DNA of 64,000 bases from Alteribacillus persepolensis (GCF_900099605.1 NZ_FNDK01000009.1:62001-126000); one strand, 5' to 3'. Positions 24,994-34,870 are shown, numbered from the stretch's first letter. Made by a program: numbers and translations. The notes: generated by a model from the sequence alone, not told the origin.

Positions 24994-26388
24994 TTACCGC
25001 TCGAGATCAAATTGAATATAGTCAAGGTGATAAGAGCCAGAGTCTGTCACATCTACCATGATGGTATGGGTGCCTTTTTCGAAATAGCGACTTCCCCAGT
25101 CCTGCATTTCAAACGCTCGGTTATGTGTAGTATTTTTAATATCAATATTCTCGATAGACTCCCCATCTCCCCAATACAGGGAGACAGTACCTTCCGGGGC
25201 GCCGGCAGCCGATAATCGTCCAGATACTTGATACATTCCTGATTTTTGGACGTTCACTTTGTATTTGGCCCATTCCCCTTCTTTGTTGTCACTTACCACG
25301 ATGGCCCCATCTATGTTACAAACATCTATGCCATCTTTCGCTGACTCATCACAGCTATTGGAATCTGCATCAGAATATGTTACATAATCTTCCGCTTGAA
25401 CCTTTATGGTTCGATTTCCTTGTTGAACATTCCAGAACTTCATGTTACCGCCATTTCTCCAATAATTCAGAGCCTCGACGTTATCCGTTTGCATAATGGT
25501 TGCGCCAAGCTTCTCTACAGCCTTCCAGCCAAGCTTATCATCACGGAGAGAGGCCTCATCTGTATACGTATAAGCAAGCCCATCCCACATCACATTCATA
25601 AAAACTCTGCTGTTCTCTTGAATCTGGCGCACTTTCTCCGGCTGAACTTGTGGATCTGTCAGCTCATCAAAAACAACTTCATAAGCAACCGGCTGACGTC
25701 CTGGGAATGCGTCAACCGTATCGGCGCTGTCGTCATTAATAATATGCATGTAGAGAATATCAGGGTCTTCAGCCATAAATTTTGCAGCTTCTTCCACATT
25801 CGGGCTCCCCTTAAATAATCCGTGATCTACCGTATCCGTATCCACAAGTACATCGTACATTTCCTCACGTATGTTCCACCCTTTGTCAAGATTAACAATT
25901 GCATGTCCCTTAGCTGCGAGCATGGCTTCCCGAAGAGTCGGAACTTTGTATTCTGTTAACGCCGCATCTTCACCGCCAAGGTTCTCCTTGAGACGAAGCT
26001 CCTTGATTTCTTCCAACGTATAATCGCTCACTTTCCCTTCTCCATCGGTGGTACGGTCTACAGTATCATCATGCATCAACACTGGCACACCGTCAGCGGT
26101 TAACCGAACGTCTATTTCAACAATTTCTGCCCCATCACGGATCGCCTCATTAATAGCAGCAATTGAATTCTCTGGATATTCCCGCCACTGACCTCGGTGC
26201 GCTGTAATCATTAAAGGAGCATTAGGCTTATGATTTAGCAGTTGTGTATGAATCTCTTCAAAAGACATGTTCTCTTTCACGTGCTGTTTGTTTTTTGCCT
26301 CAGCACTGATTGGCTGAGGTGCTGCTGTACTTGAAACAATAGCTGCTGCCATCACCAAGCTCGTTAAAGATACATATCGCAGCTTCAT
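24994..26388 (-). CDS. secreted glycerophosphodiester phosphodiesterase with C-terminal carbohydrate-binding-like domain
   Basis: 464 residues. Sec signal peptide (cleavage near AAPQPISAEA). The GDPD TIM barrel covers about 58-320 with ITAHRGQWREYPENS (His64, Arg65, Glu73), EIVEIDVRLT (Glu91, Asp93) and VLMHDDTVDRTT (His106), the metal and catalytic residues. Residues 325-464 form a beta-rich module that resembles CBM6/35-type domains (VQAEDYVTYSD near the start, GSYHLDYIQFDL at the end). It hydrolyses glycerophosphodiesters, possibly teichoic acid, outside the cell. The next gene upstream encodes a secreted phosphodiesterase/nuclease-like enzyme, so the pair may act in phosphate scavenging. 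No PHO boxes were clear. Confidence 0.88.
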   Translation of the reverse strand: MKLRYVSLTSLVMAAAIVSSTAAPQPISAEAKNKQHVKENMSFEEIHTQLLNHKPNAPLMITAHRGQWREYPENSIAAINEAIRDGAEIVEIDVRLTADGVPVLMHDDTVDRTTDGEGKVSDYTLEEIKELRLKENLGGEDAALTEYKVPTLREAMLAAKGHAIVNLDKGWNIREEMYDVLVDTDTVDHGLFKGSPNVEEAAKFMAEDPDILYMHIINDDSADTVDAFPGRQPVAYEVVFDELTDPQVQPEKVRQIQENSRVFMNVMWDGLAYTYTDEASLRDDKLGWKAVEKLGATIMQTDNVEALNYWRNGGNMKFWNVQQGNRTIKVQAEDYVTYSDADSNSCDESAKDGIDVCNIDGAIVVSDNKEGEWAKYKVNVQKSGMYQVSGRLSAAGAPEGTVSLYWGDGESIENIDIKNTTHNRAFEMQDWGSRYFEKGTHTIMVDVTDSGSYHLDYIQFDLER

Positions 26389-26418
26389 TTTTCATCTCCT
26401 TTCCCCTTTACTTACACG

Positions 26419-27318
26419 TTATGGGAGATTAATATCTGCCATAACAGGATAGTGATCACTGGGATATTGGCCATTTTTCTGGTAGTCTACGATAGCAGTC
26501 GTCTCTGTCGTCACATCCTCACTGGAGAGAATCCAGTCGATTCTATTGTCCGCTCCTCCTCCAGAAGGATCGTCAAAACCATTAAACGTACCAAGGTGTT
26601 CGTTTATTCGTGTTTGTGCAGCATCCCACGTATCAACGAAAGGTCCTTGTTCTGTGAGAATAGAGTGGGGTTCGCTGTCAGGTCCTGCATTGAAATCACC
26701 CGTTACAATGATTGGCACTTCGGGAGTAAATTCTTCTATTTTTTCAGCGATAAGCTCAGCACTTTTCTCTCTAGCTTCTGTGGAGATATGATCGAAATGA
26801 GTGTTTACAAAATAGAAAGGCTTGTCCGTTTTCATATCGAGAAATTTAACCCACGTCACCATCCGCGGGATTGTATTTCCCCATGACGTGGATCCAATAA
26901 CATCAGGAGTATCAGATAACCAATAATGGTCATATTGTAAAGGAGTAAAACGAGTGTCATTATAGTAAACTGCCATAAATTCTCCTTTATCTCCTCCCTC
27001 TCGACCTAAACCAATCCAATCATAATTAGGTAAATCATTGTCCACATCTTTTACTTGTTGATAAACAGCTTCTTGTGTTCCAAAAATATCAGGCTGCTCT
27101 TTACGAATAACCTGACGAACCGTAGAGCGTCTCTCTTCCCACGTATGCGGGGATGGATCAGAAGTATTCAAGTACCTTAAGTTAAACGTCATTACCGTCA
27201 AGTCACTCTTCGTTGAAGGTTTTTCTGAAGCCAATGTCTCTTTAGGAGAAAGAAATAAGCTTCCCATTAGTAAGATAGAAAAAGACCAAAGAACAAAAGA
27301 TCTCACTGCCGCTTTCAT
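26419..27318 (-). CDS. secreted endonuclease/exonuclease/phosphatase-family protein
   Basis: 299 residues from the ATG with AAGGAGG six bases upstream. Signal peptide, then the EEP fold: TVMTFNLRYLN, DIFGTQEAVYQQV (metal Glu), FVNTHFDH, IIVTGDFNAGPDS and the final SDHYPVMADI. All key acidic and His residues of the DNase I-like/phosphodiesterase family are visible. Substrate could be nucleic acid, phospholipid or sugar phosphate. It lies 30 bases upstream of the GDPD gene on the same strand, so they probably form one operon. Confidence 0.88.
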   Translation of the reverse strand: MKAAVRSFVLWSFSILLMGSLFLSPKETLASEKPSTKSDLTVMTFNLRYLNTSDPSPHTWEERRSTVRQVIRKEQPDIFGTQEAVYQQVKDVDNDLPNYDWIGLGREGGDKGEFMAVYYNDTRFTPLQYDHYWLSDTPDVIGSTSWGNTIPRMVTWVKFLDMKTDKPFYFVNTHFDHISTEAREKSAELIAEKIEEFTPEVPIIVTGDFNAGPDSEPHSILTEQGPFVDTWDAAQTRINEHLGTFNGFDDPSGGGADNRIDWILSSEDVTTETTAIVDYQKNGQYPSDHYPVMADINLP

Positions 27319-27503
27319 ACTATTCCTCCTTTTACATTTTTTACAAGTAGAGAATACCAAACGGATGTAAATTTCCTGCTACAGCAATATAAAGCTTTTC
27401 ATGACTAAAATTAATAAAATTTACTATACAAGTCCGCAGCCATGATAGAATACAACGGAAGCTATTTTCGACGTTTTTATATGTTTGCAAAATGATCCCA
27501 CAG

Positions 27504-27532
27504 AAAAAGAGTCCGCCTAATGGCGAACTCAA
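27504..27532 (-). terminator. terminator of the PepSY gene
   Basis: On the minus strand GAGTTCGCC and GGCGGACTC pair (one mismatch) around ATTA and are followed by TTTTT. Confidence 0.85.
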
Positions 27533-27553
27533 TAATCCATCTGCAATACAAAT

Positions 27554-28066
27554 TTAATCATCATACGAAACCTCAATGACGTCCCCGGTGTGTCCATCCA
27601 CTTCTACTTCTGCCTCTCCTTTGTCTGTGTTCAATTCGATTTCATAATAAGTAAGGCCATCGTCTTTGTCACGCTCAATTTCTTCAATGACCCCTCCAAC
27701 CTCGTCTACAGCAATCTGCTTTGCTTCTTCCATGCTGACGGTAAATCCATTCGAATAATCATCAGATGATTCTCTCTTTTCTTTTTCATCGAGATGAACC
27801 TCACCTGTATTAGCATGAATTTCTAATTCATACTCATATTCATCTCCGACCATTTCTATTTCATAGAATAGAGAGCCATCATCTGTTTCCCGTTCCACTT
27901 CAGTCACCGTGCCCGGGTATTGCTTTTGTGCCGCTTCCTTTGCTTCTTCGATGCTAAGAGTATCACCTTGTTGATGAGAAGAAACACCACCGCTTGCTAA
28001 TGCAGCACCAGTTACTCCTAGACCAAGAGTTCCAATACAAGCTGTTGCCATAACTAATTTTTTCAT
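27554..28066 (-). CDS. exported protein with two PepSY domains
   Basis: 170 residues. Signal peptide (MKKLVMATACIGTLGLGVTG), then two PepSY units of about 60 residues: LSIEEAKEAAQKQYPGTVTE...LEIHANTGEV and VSMEEAKQIAVDEVGGVIEE...VEVDGHTGDVIEVSYDD. The protein is strongly acidic. PepSY domains are thought to inhibit peptidases or act in the cell envelope; no specific role is shown. AGGAGG precedes the ATG and a terminator follows, so it is monocistronic. Confidence 0.85.
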   Translation of the reverse strand: MKKLVMATACIGTLGLGVTGAALASGGVSSHQQGDTLSIEEAKEAAQKQYPGTVTEVERETDDGSLFYEIEMVGDEYEYELEIHANTGEVHLDEKEKRESSDDYSNGFTVSMEEAKQIAVDEVGGVIEEIERDKDDGLTYYEIELNTDKGEAEVEVDGHTGDVIEVSYDD

Positions 28067-28692
28067 CTTAACATTCCTCCTTTATGGTTTACAGCCTCAT
28101 CGTACCCTTTGCAAATGAACGTGCTATTAACCCCAGATTAAAAATTGATGAGAAAGTGTCGTGACATCAAAGGCAGGAAAAATATACAGCCGAAAAACCC
28201 TCAGACGAAATTGCCTGTACTTCATCATTGCAGCATAACCAGAAGATGCTGCATCATTAACGGTTTGATGTACACCGTTTATTTTCAATTTCCTCTCTGT
28301 ATGAGATGTTCACAAGATTGATTTTCATTAAAGCCCTCTTAGTTATCATAGAAACAGTTTCTGCGGATTAAAACGCATGGCCTGTTGTGATGCAGGGAGT
28401 TATTTCTATTGATTTATCTTTGTTTTTTTTCCTGCTTTTACAATCCACCATATAATAGAAGTAATTATTGCAATAAAAATGCCCAGCGCAACATTGGCCG
28501 TGCCTATAACGTTTAAAAAACCCAAATTATTTCACATCCTTTTAACAGAACTGCATCGCTAGTGATACTGCCTATGTAACATCACTTGAGACAGGTTTGA
28601 ACAATAAATTAACTATGAACGAGTGAGAAATGTTGGATTTACATTTTTTAGAAAAAACAGTACGATTTAAATGAAAGGAGGATAGATAGCAG
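28067..28692. other. intergenic with one possible small membrane peptide
   Basis: Apart from the short minus-strand frame described separately, I see no gene or strong structure here. Confidence 0.4.
28406..28525 (-). CDS. possible 39-residue single-span membrane peptide
   Basis: Short frame starting at TTG with AAAGGA 11 bases upstream. It reads GFLNVIGTANVALGIFIAII and then ends with TSIIWWIVKAGKKTKINQ, giving one clear hydrophobic segment (about 9-30) and a basic tail, the shape of small Bacillus membrane peptides. No homologue is recognised, and the non-ATG start lowers confidence. Confidence 0.4.
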   Translation of the reverse strand: MGFLNVIGTANVALGIFIAIITSIIWWIVKAGKKTKINQ

Positions 28693-29133
28693 ATGTGGAA
28701 AAGAACAATTCCTGTTTTATTCAGTATCCTTTTGTTCACAGCATTTGCCGCTAACGCTGCTGGAGGAGTCAGTCAAGATGTGCCTTCTACGAGCAAAGAC
28801 GACATTTCTTGGGAAACGAACAAGGAAACATATACTGCTGACGAAGTCATTTCGCTTTCCCTGAAAAACAACACCTCTAACGCTATTTCTTTCGGGACTC
28901 CTTATGCTATTGAAGTGTTCAAGGATGGCAAATGGATGAGAACGTCGCTAACCGATGACTTAATGTTCACACAGCAAACTATCACACTTTCACCAGGAGA
29001 GACTTACAAAACAACGGTTGACTTGAATCTTTTTAAAGAAAAAATAAAGCCTGGCTTTTATAAGATTGTTAAACAAGTAAATAGCCATGGAAAGCCATAT
29101 AAAGCAGGGGCTGCGTTTCAAGTTGTAGAGTAA
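28693..29133 (+). CDS. secreted immunoglobulin-like domain protein
   Basis: 146 residues. Signal peptide ends near ANAAGG. The remaining part is an all-beta domain (ISWETNKETYTADEVISLSL..., FKDGKWMRTS, LSPGETYKTTVDLNLFKEKI, GFYKIVKQV) of the bacterial Ig-like type found in Bacillus exported proteins of unknown role. AAGGAGG stands in front of the ATG. It is followed by a plus-strand terminator. Confidence 0.75.
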   Translation: MWKRTIPVLFSILLFTAFAANAAGGVSQDVPSTSKDDISWETNKETYTADEVISLSLKNNTSNAISFGTPYAIEVFKDGKWMRTSLTDDLMFTQQTITLSPGETYKTTVDLNLFKEKIKPGFYKIVKQVNSHGKPYKAGAAFQVVE

Positions 29134-29171
29134 AAAACACTCCCATGTCTAAAAAAATAATGAATGAGAAC

Positions 29172-29213
29172 AAAGTCAGTTGTATGCTGCAAAAACAACT
29201 GGCTTGTTTTTTT
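29172..29213 (+). terminator. terminator of the Ig-like protein gene
   Basis: AGTCAGTTGT and ACAACTGGCT pair (one wobble/mismatch) and are followed by TGTTTTTTTG. Confidence 0.75.
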
Positions 29214-29229
29214 GATTTTTTCAAATAAA

Positions 29230-29255
29230 AATAAGAGGGAATCTCCCCTCTTATT
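29230..29255. terminator. second hairpin, AATAAGAGGG/CCCTCTTATT
   Basis: Perfect 10-base-pair stem with a six-base loop followed by TTCTC on the plus strand and by TTTTATTTGA on the minus strand; may serve either direction. Confidence 0.6.
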
Positions 29256-29394
29256 TTCTCATATTCATATTTAAATCCATTACGATTCAACAAATTTTAT
29301 CGGCGTTGAACTGTAAACAATCCGTGCTTCCTTAGATAAATCATGATAAAACAAACATCATTCATTTTTGTGTCATTCATTTTCATTTTTCCAT

Positions 29395-30405
29395 TCATTT
29401 TTTCTTCGCTAATTCATCACGATCACTTGCACGTGGAGGTTCTTCCATCCAACCATTATCAATAAGAATGTTCGCACCATCTTCTGAGTATTTCAGAATT
29501 TCATGTATAAGACGATCATAGTGTACCGTTAAATCACGCCTTAAACTAGTAGATATACTTGTACCGTAATATCCCATTCCCAACGCAATCAAACTAGTAA
29601 CGACAAACGTCATCAACCTGTCAGAAAACGGCGAGACTTTGGATTCTGTCACATAAGTGTCTGAAGCCATTGGAACAGGAAGATCATTTTCCCGTAATAT
29701 TGAATCGAATATCTCGTTATGCTTTGAAGCAATTTCCTTTCCCCGCACAAAGAATTGTCCAATCTTTTGTGATTTCGCTACTTGACTGAAACCAATCAAC
29801 GTAGCAACCCCTAAATCATTACGCTGGAAATTGGCATAAAGGTTAGTTATCTCCATTGATAGTAATGGCCTTCTTCGCCCAAACCATCCTGTAAGAAAAT
29901 TTTGTTTCTTAACAAAGTCTATATTCTGAGGATAGGGGATATACGGGGATCTTATATAAAGTCCTTTCTCTAAAAGAATTTCTTTCACCATTGTATTCAT
30001 TTGATTTACTTCTGTCAGACATTGTCCAAAAAATTGATCAATATCTGAGCGAACAGCTAAAGACTTGGAGACACTATACGCACTGAGAGATATATTGCTC
30101 ATTTGACTTAAGAATTGCAGCATATAATTATCGGTAAACAAACGTGGAGCGTTTATGTTCAAGTCTTGATCCTCTGAAAACCCTTTTGGCAATGGGTAAT
30201 TTTCTTTAGTAAAAATATCCGTCAGTATTTGGATATGAGCTTGAGAGAGCTGCAAAGCGTGTTCTAAAATTGGACGAATTTCAGCATCTTCAACAGTCTT
30301 TAAAAAATACTTTAGTATGCATAAAGAACCACTATCATTTTGATAAGTAGCCCAAAGTTGGGAAAGTTCGGCTGAGGTTAGTCTTGCGTCCTTTTCGGTT
30401 CCCAT
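29395..30405 (-). CDS. DUF3231 family protein
   Basis: 336 residues made of two similar helical halves of about 160 residues (LTSAELSQLWATYQNDSGSL... and LSMEITNLYANFQRNDLGVA...), the DUF3231 arrangement common in spore-formers, with His in the first half (HALQLSQAHIQILTDIF) like a ferritin-type bundle. Function is unknown; expression during sporulation is known for some relatives. The start follows a GGAGG-like site (TGGAGGC). Confidence 0.8.
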   Translation of the reverse strand: MGTEKDARLTSAELSQLWATYQNDSGSLCILKYFLKTVEDAEIRPILEHALQLSQAHIQILTDIFTKENYPLPKGFSEDQDLNINAPRLFTDNYMLQFLSQMSNISLSAYSVSKSLAVRSDIDQFFGQCLTEVNQMNTMVKEILLEKGLYIRSPYIPYPQNIDFVKKQNFLTGWFGRRRPLLSMEITNLYANFQRNDLGVATLIGFSQVAKSQKIGQFFVRGKEIASKHNEIFDSILRENDLPVPMASDTYVTESKVSPFSDRLMTFVVTSLIALGMGYYGTSISTSLRRDLTVHYDRLIHEILKYSEDGANILIDNGWMEEPPRASDRDELAKKK

Positions 30406-31070
30406 TACTTTCTAGCCTCCATTATGGAATATTATTTCCTAAATATTATGCAGACATATTGGATAGAGTATTCATTTTTTCGCATTTGCTTTAGTATTCG
30501 TCAACGTTCCTATAAACAGAGCTAACATCCAAAAGCAGCATTTTTACAATTATTATTGGTTTTAAAAATAGATTTTTCACTCCTTCAAACAGGCTCCCCG
30601 GCGTAATTTCTGGATCGGTTTTATCTTTTTTCTGAGTATTTGACAAATATCAGTTTAAAGCGATGTAGTCTACTGTACGTTCCTTCAATAACTCGAGATC
30701 CCCTTCTGGGCCTCCAAGGTGATGTTAACTTTAAAGAATCGATTAATGAAAGCAGGATACTCACCACGTGCACGAACATCACCACATAAACAGTTGAACA
30801 CTTGCTCTTCTTAATGTATTTCCAATGTTGGATTCGTTACAGGTCGTTTTAGATGGTTTATAGTGTCCCACAGTATATTTAGAGACGCACCCTTGCCCTT
30901 TCATGATGCGTCCAATACGGGGGATAAAAACAGTCCAGCCCCGTTTTTCGAACTCTTTTTTTATTTTAGGGACGTGTCCAAAGCTCTCCTCGTGAATGAC
31001 GGATGCCGTGTCTGCCTCTATATTTTTTCATTAACTGTTAAGAAGAAAACAATAAAATAGGGTGGCATAT
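30406..31070. other. gap, possibly containing degraded coding sequence
   Basis: Read on the minus strand between about 30640 and 30820, pieces such as GDVRARGEYPAFINRFFKVN and, in another frame, GPEGDLELLKERTVDYIALN look protein-like but are split by stops and frame changes. I could not identify the family. Nothing else was seen. Confidence 0.3.
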
Positions 31071-31502
31071 ATGGGAACAAGACGAAGCTTTATTAAAACG
31101 GATTATGACCAAAGAACAACCTTTGACACAGGTATTAGTTTATTTTCTCAAGATTTAGAGGTTGAGCTGGATGTAGAAGAAGGAGAAGCAGTGAAGCTTG
31201 ATATGTTTGCCAGTACAGAAATTAGGGCGTTTACTCAAGTAGTAAGCAACGCTATTTTTTTGGGGATGCTGTTTGGTCCTGATATAGGTACACCTCCGTT
31301 GGTAGTGGAAAGAGTGTTTATTCCTCCAGCAGCCCAATTAAGTACATGGGATGCTTCTCTTAATATCAGCTGGATTGTAGAACCTACAACACCTGGAACG
31401 AAAACGTATACTTTCACAATTATGGCCTTAGCGCCAGAAAATTTTATTACTGTTAATGCACGAGGTCTGAATGCAATAGCTTTTCAAACCAACCAACAGT
31501 AA
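31071..31502 (+). CDS. hypothetical beta-rich protein
   Basis: 143 residues, MGTRRSFIKTDYDQRTTFDT... No signal peptide or membrane segment. The composition and alternating pattern (EVELDVEEGEAVKLDMFAST, SLNISWIVEPTTPGTKTYTF) suggest an all-beta protein. AGGGTGG is five bases before the ATG. Spore-surface or appendage subunits of Bacillus have this general look and YheC/D-like coat gene lies downstream, but I do not recognise the family. Confidence 0.6.
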   Translation: MGTRRSFIKTDYDQRTTFDTGISLFSQDLEVELDVEEGEAVKLDMFASTEIRAFTQVVSNAIFLGMLFGPDIGTPPLVVERVFIPPAAQLSTWDASLNISWIVEPTTPGTKTYTFTIMALAPENFITVNARGLNAIAFQTNQQ

Positions 31503-31760
31503 TCTTTTAAAAAAGAGCTTCTTCATACAGGCACAACGTGTCCGATGATCAATGATTGGACACTTCATGAGGAAAACCAAGAAAGACTCACCATGAGTGA
31601 ATGAAAAACGCACGTAAATGATCTCTGATACGCTTAGCATTGTCGTTGATATCGCCAAAAACAAACAAACAGCTTGGACCTTTGATGACCATAGCTTTAA
31701 ATACCTCATCTTCAGCAAAGGAAAGACAATTTAATTACAAAGAGGGAGGAACATTTTGCT

Positions 31761-31883
31761 GTGAACAAGATTAATGAGAGTGACAATAAAAAAGTCATTG
31801 AAGCCTTAAAGCAAAGGAACAATGGAGACATTAGCAAAGAAGAACTTATAGAGAAATTAAAATCAATTTTTCATATGAAGTGA
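31761..31883 (+). CDS. 40-residue hypothetical protein
   Basis: Starts at GTG with GGGAGG 11 bases upstream and reads MNKINESDNKKVIEALKQRN...ending FHMK. It is charged and helical. Its stop lies six bases before the YheC/D-like gene, whose ribosome site (GTGAGG) overlaps its end, so the two are probably in one operon. No family recognised. Confidence 0.55.
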   Translation: MNKINESDNKKVIEALKQRNNGDISKEELIEKLKSIFHMK

Positions 31884-31889
31884 GGATAA

Positions 31890-32948
31890 ATGAGTCGCAA
31901 ACTGGTAATTGGGATCATGGTAAATAAACGAAGCCAGCGAAAGAGCATGCTAAGACGGTATCAAAAATACAACGAAAATATGCCGGTAAAACTTTTTTCT
32001 TTTACCCCAAAGGATATAAATTGGAAAACAAAACGCATAAAAGGGTGCTGTTTCCGCAATCAAAAGTGGGAAACCGCCATATCTCCTTTCCCCTATGCTG
32101 TGTATAACCGCTGCTATCAAAAAAAGGGAAAGACTCTTAAACGTTTAGAGAAATATATTGGAAAAAATAAATGCTTTAATACAATTACTTTTTTTAACAA
32201 ATGGAAAGTCTACAAGATTTTATCCCAAACTGAATTGCACGTATATCTGCCAAAAACATGGTTATATCAGCAGAAACGTTTTAAAACGTTGCTAGAAGGC
32301 CGCAACCAATTGATTTTAAAACCTTGTTATGGATATTTAGGAAGACGTGTGTATTTGGTTGAAGCAAAATCAGAAGACCAAGTCTATAACATCTATCAGG
32401 ACACATTAAAACGACCCAAATACAGCTTTGAAGACGCTGCTTCCTTTTATACAAAAATAGATGAATTAATGAACAGAAAAAAATTGATCATTCAAGAACA
32501 CATCAATACATCCAGAGCAGCAGGCAGAATAGCAGATATTAGAATGCTGGTCCAAAAAAACAGCAGTGGGAAATGGACGGTCACAAATGGTATTAGCCGG
32601 ATTGCTCAAAAAGACTACTATGTCACCAATTGCAGTAATCGCATTTGTAAAGCAGAAGAAGTACTGCCGTTCATCGTTAGTGATACCAGCGAAAGCTCCG
32701 CTGTTTATGAAGAAATGATCAAAACGAGTATAAAAACTGCAAAAATAATAGAAAAACACGTAGGGTTATTAGGAGAAATCGGAGTGGATATGGTTCTTGA
32801 TAAAAATAAAAAGCTGAAGATTATAGAGGTGAATGGCAAACTGCAAAAAAACCTTTACCATAAAGTAAGAGAAGCTTTTCAAGAAAATGATCTTGTTTAT
32901 CAACGTCCCATCGAATATGCTTATTTTTTGGCTAACAAGAAAAGCTAA
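31890..32948 (+). CDS. YheC/YheD-like ATP-grasp protein (spore coat associated)
   Basis: 352 residues. An N-terminal region with GIMVNK is followed by an ATP-grasp domain: FNKWKVYKILS, LILKPCYGYLGRRVYLVE, IIQEHINT, RIADIRMLVQKNSSGKWTVT, GISRIAQ and GEIGVDMVLDKNKKLKIIEVNGK with the metal-binding Glu and Asn. This is the YheC/YheD pattern of endospore coat-associated proteins. A ligase reaction on a coat peptide is possible but unproven. The protein is unusually basic compared with its neighbours. Confidence 0.85.
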   Translation: MSRKLVIGIMVNKRSQRKSMLRRYQKYNENMPVKLFSFTPKDINWKTKRIKGCCFRNQKWETAISPFPYAVYNRCYQKKGKTLKRLEKYIGKNKCFNTITFFNKWKVYKILSQTELHVYLPKTWLYQQKRFKTLLEGRNQLILKPCYGYLGRRVYLVEAKSEDQVYNIYQDTLKRPKYSFEDAASFYTKIDELMNRKKLIIQEHINTSRAAGRIADIRMLVQKNSSGKWTVTNGISRIAQKDYYVTNCSNRICKAEEVLPFIVSDTSESSAVYEEMIKTSIKTAKIIEKHVGLLGEIGVDMVLDKNKKLKIIEVNGKLQKNLYHKVREAFQENDLVYQRPIEYAYFLANKKS

Positions 32949-33400
32949 TGACAGAGACATTTCTCCGCTAGACGTTACTGAAACATCGGACAATGCGCTG
33001 AATCTGTGAATTTCAGACATAAATGACGCATTATTTATCTGTCTACAGCTAAACTGTTACCGAGAGAAAATGATGGAGTGCAGGAACAAGTAATTCTTTT
33101 GCTCTAAGTGGCAGCATCAGGCGAATGGAAAATTTAAGCGTCACTAAATACGACAAAGCCTAACTTCTCATCATGTTAAAGGAGAAATTAGGCTTTTATT
33201 ACTTCGTGACTGCGCCTGATGATGGAAAAATATCTGCCAGCTTTACGTCTGCTATCGTCAGGTGTGAGCAAGTAATGCATTTCATCAAAAATGATATACA
33301 TGCATCGCTTTTTGGCCGTAACTGCCGGATGAGATGTACGCCTTTTTACATAGAACAAGGCGGCTTTTTCCTCTATCCATTTCGTTGATGAAAAACGGAT
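32949..33400. other. intergenic with one terminator
   Basis: Between convergent transcription units. Apart from the hairpin listed below I see nothing. Confidence 0.5.
33157..33198 (+). terminator. terminator-like hairpin AGCCTAACTTCTC/GAGAAATTAGGCT
   Basis: Near-perfect 13-base arms (one mismatch) around a 12-base loop, followed by TTTATT on the plus strand. It is the likely end of the YheC/D transcript, though 210 bases downstream, and may also stop the opposite aromatic operon. Confidence 0.6.
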
Positions 33401-34870
33401 TTATTTTAAAGCAATACAAATATTCTTTGCTTCTGTAAAGAACTCAATGCTGTGGTGTCCGCCTTCGCGACCAATTCCGCTTTTCTTAAATCCGCCAAAT
33501 GGTGCACGCAGATCACGGACAAACCAGCAGTTAACCCAAATCGTTCCCGCTCGTACGTTATGGGAAATACGATGTGCACGCTGCAGGTTTTCTGTCCAAA
33601 CAACACCATTTAACCCATAATCCGTATCATTTGCGATATGAAGCGCTTCTTCCTCAGTATCAAATGGAATGATCGTTACAACTGGACCAAAAATCTCTTC
33701 TTGGCATAAACGAGTCGTATGATCTTCTTGAACATAGACTGTTGGCTCTAGATAAAAACCCGTTTGCAGGTGTTCGGGAAGCTCTGGTCGTTTCCCGCCG
33801 CAAATCAAGGTTGCATTTTCTTCTTTCGCAATGTCAAGATAGCTAGTGACCTTTTTGTAATGTTCCTCACTTACAACAGGCCCCATTTTCGTACCTTCTT
33901 CTTGTGGATCGCCAACTTTTAGGTCCATCGCAGCTTCCTTGAACTTCTCAATAAACTCATCCAAAATTGAACGTTGAACTAAAATTCTCGATCCTGCCAG
34001 ACAAACTTGCCCCGAATTCATAAATGCAGCACGAATCGATTCTGGAATCGCTTTTTCAAGGCTGGCGTCTTCAAATACGATATTAGCTGCTTTTCCACCA
34101 AGCTCGAATGATACTTTCTTTAATGAGGCTGCTCCATTTTCCATGATTTTTTTTGCTGTAGCTGTTGAGCCTGTGAAAGAAACCAAATCCACTTCAGGAT
34201 GTTCCGTAAGTGCTGTCCCCACTACGTTTCCTAAGCCATGTACAACATTGACGACGCCATCTGGAATTCCAGCTTCTTTAGCGATTTCACCAAGTAGTGC
34301 TACCGACAGCGGTGTCGTTTCTGCTGGTTTAATCACCGCTGTATTTCCCGCTGCTAAACACGGTCCTAACTTCCAATTCGTCAACATAAAAGGTACATTC
34401 CATGGAGTAATTAAAGACGCTACCCCTACAGGTTCATATCTTGTATAGTTGAGATACTCATCATCCATCGGGTAAGCTTCTCCACCTTGTTGTTCAAAGA
34501 AATCGGCGAAAAAGCTAATATTTTTCGCTGCACGAGGGATCATCCCAAGTGCCATTTCATATGGTTTACCGACGTCTGCTGCATCTAAGCTTGCAAGTTC
34601 TTTTTTTCTTTCTAACATAATTTCTGCCATGCGCCGCAGCTTATTGCAACGCTCTGCGACTGTCATTGTCCTCCACGGTCCATGTTCAAATGCCTCACGA
34701 GCTGCTTGACAAGCTTTGTCAACATCTTCTTTCGTTGCTTCACTCGCATAGGCAATAACCTCTTGTGTGGCTGGGTTTTTGACTTCAAAAGTTGCTTGAT
34801 TACTAGATTTAACGTATTCACCATTAATATATAAATCTACTTCTTTAACTCCAGTCTGCAGTTTAGTCAT
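33401..34870 (-). CDS. dmpC: 2-hydroxymuconic semialdehyde dehydrogenase
   Basis: 489-residue NAD-dependent aldehyde dehydrogenase. Catalytic Glu lies in KVSFELGGKAANIVF and the nucleophile Cys in NSGQVCLAGSRI; TPWNVPFMLTNWKLG and EEIFGPVVTIIPF are the usual ALDH blocks. In the meta-cleavage pathway it oxidises 2-hydroxymuconic semialdehyde to 2-hydroxymuconate (4-oxalocrotonate enol). It is the last gene of the operon and overlaps the tautomerase gene by 4 bases, so context decides this specificity over other ALDHs such as HpaE. Confidence 0.9.
   Translation of the reverse strand: MTKLQTGVKEVDLYINGEYVKSSNQATFEVKNPATQEVIAYASEATKEDVDKACQAAREAFEHGPWRTMTVAERCNKLRRMAEIMLERKKELASLDAADVGKPYEMALGMIPRAAKNISFFADFFEQQGGEAYPMDDEYLNYTRYEPVGVASLITPWNVPFMLTNWKLGPCLAAGNTAVIKPAETTPLSVALLGEIAKEAGIPDGVVNVVHGLGNVVGTALTEHPEVDLVSFTGSTATAKKIMENGAASLKKVSFELGGKAANIVFEDASLEKAIPESIRAAFMNSGQVCLAGSRILVQRSILDEFIEKFKEAAMDLKVGDPQEEGTKMGPVVSEEHYKKVTSYLDIAKEENATLICGGKRPELPEHLQTGFYLEPTVYVQEDHTTRLCQEEIFGPVVTIIPFDTEEEALHIANDTDYGLNGVVWTENLQRAHRISHNVRAGTIWVNCWFVRDLRAPFGGFKKSGIGREGGHHSIEFFTEAKNICIALK

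Noticed and set aside
30640-30840. Degraded protein-like segments on the minus strand
   Set aside because: Frames are broken and I could not name a family, so it is only noted as a gap.
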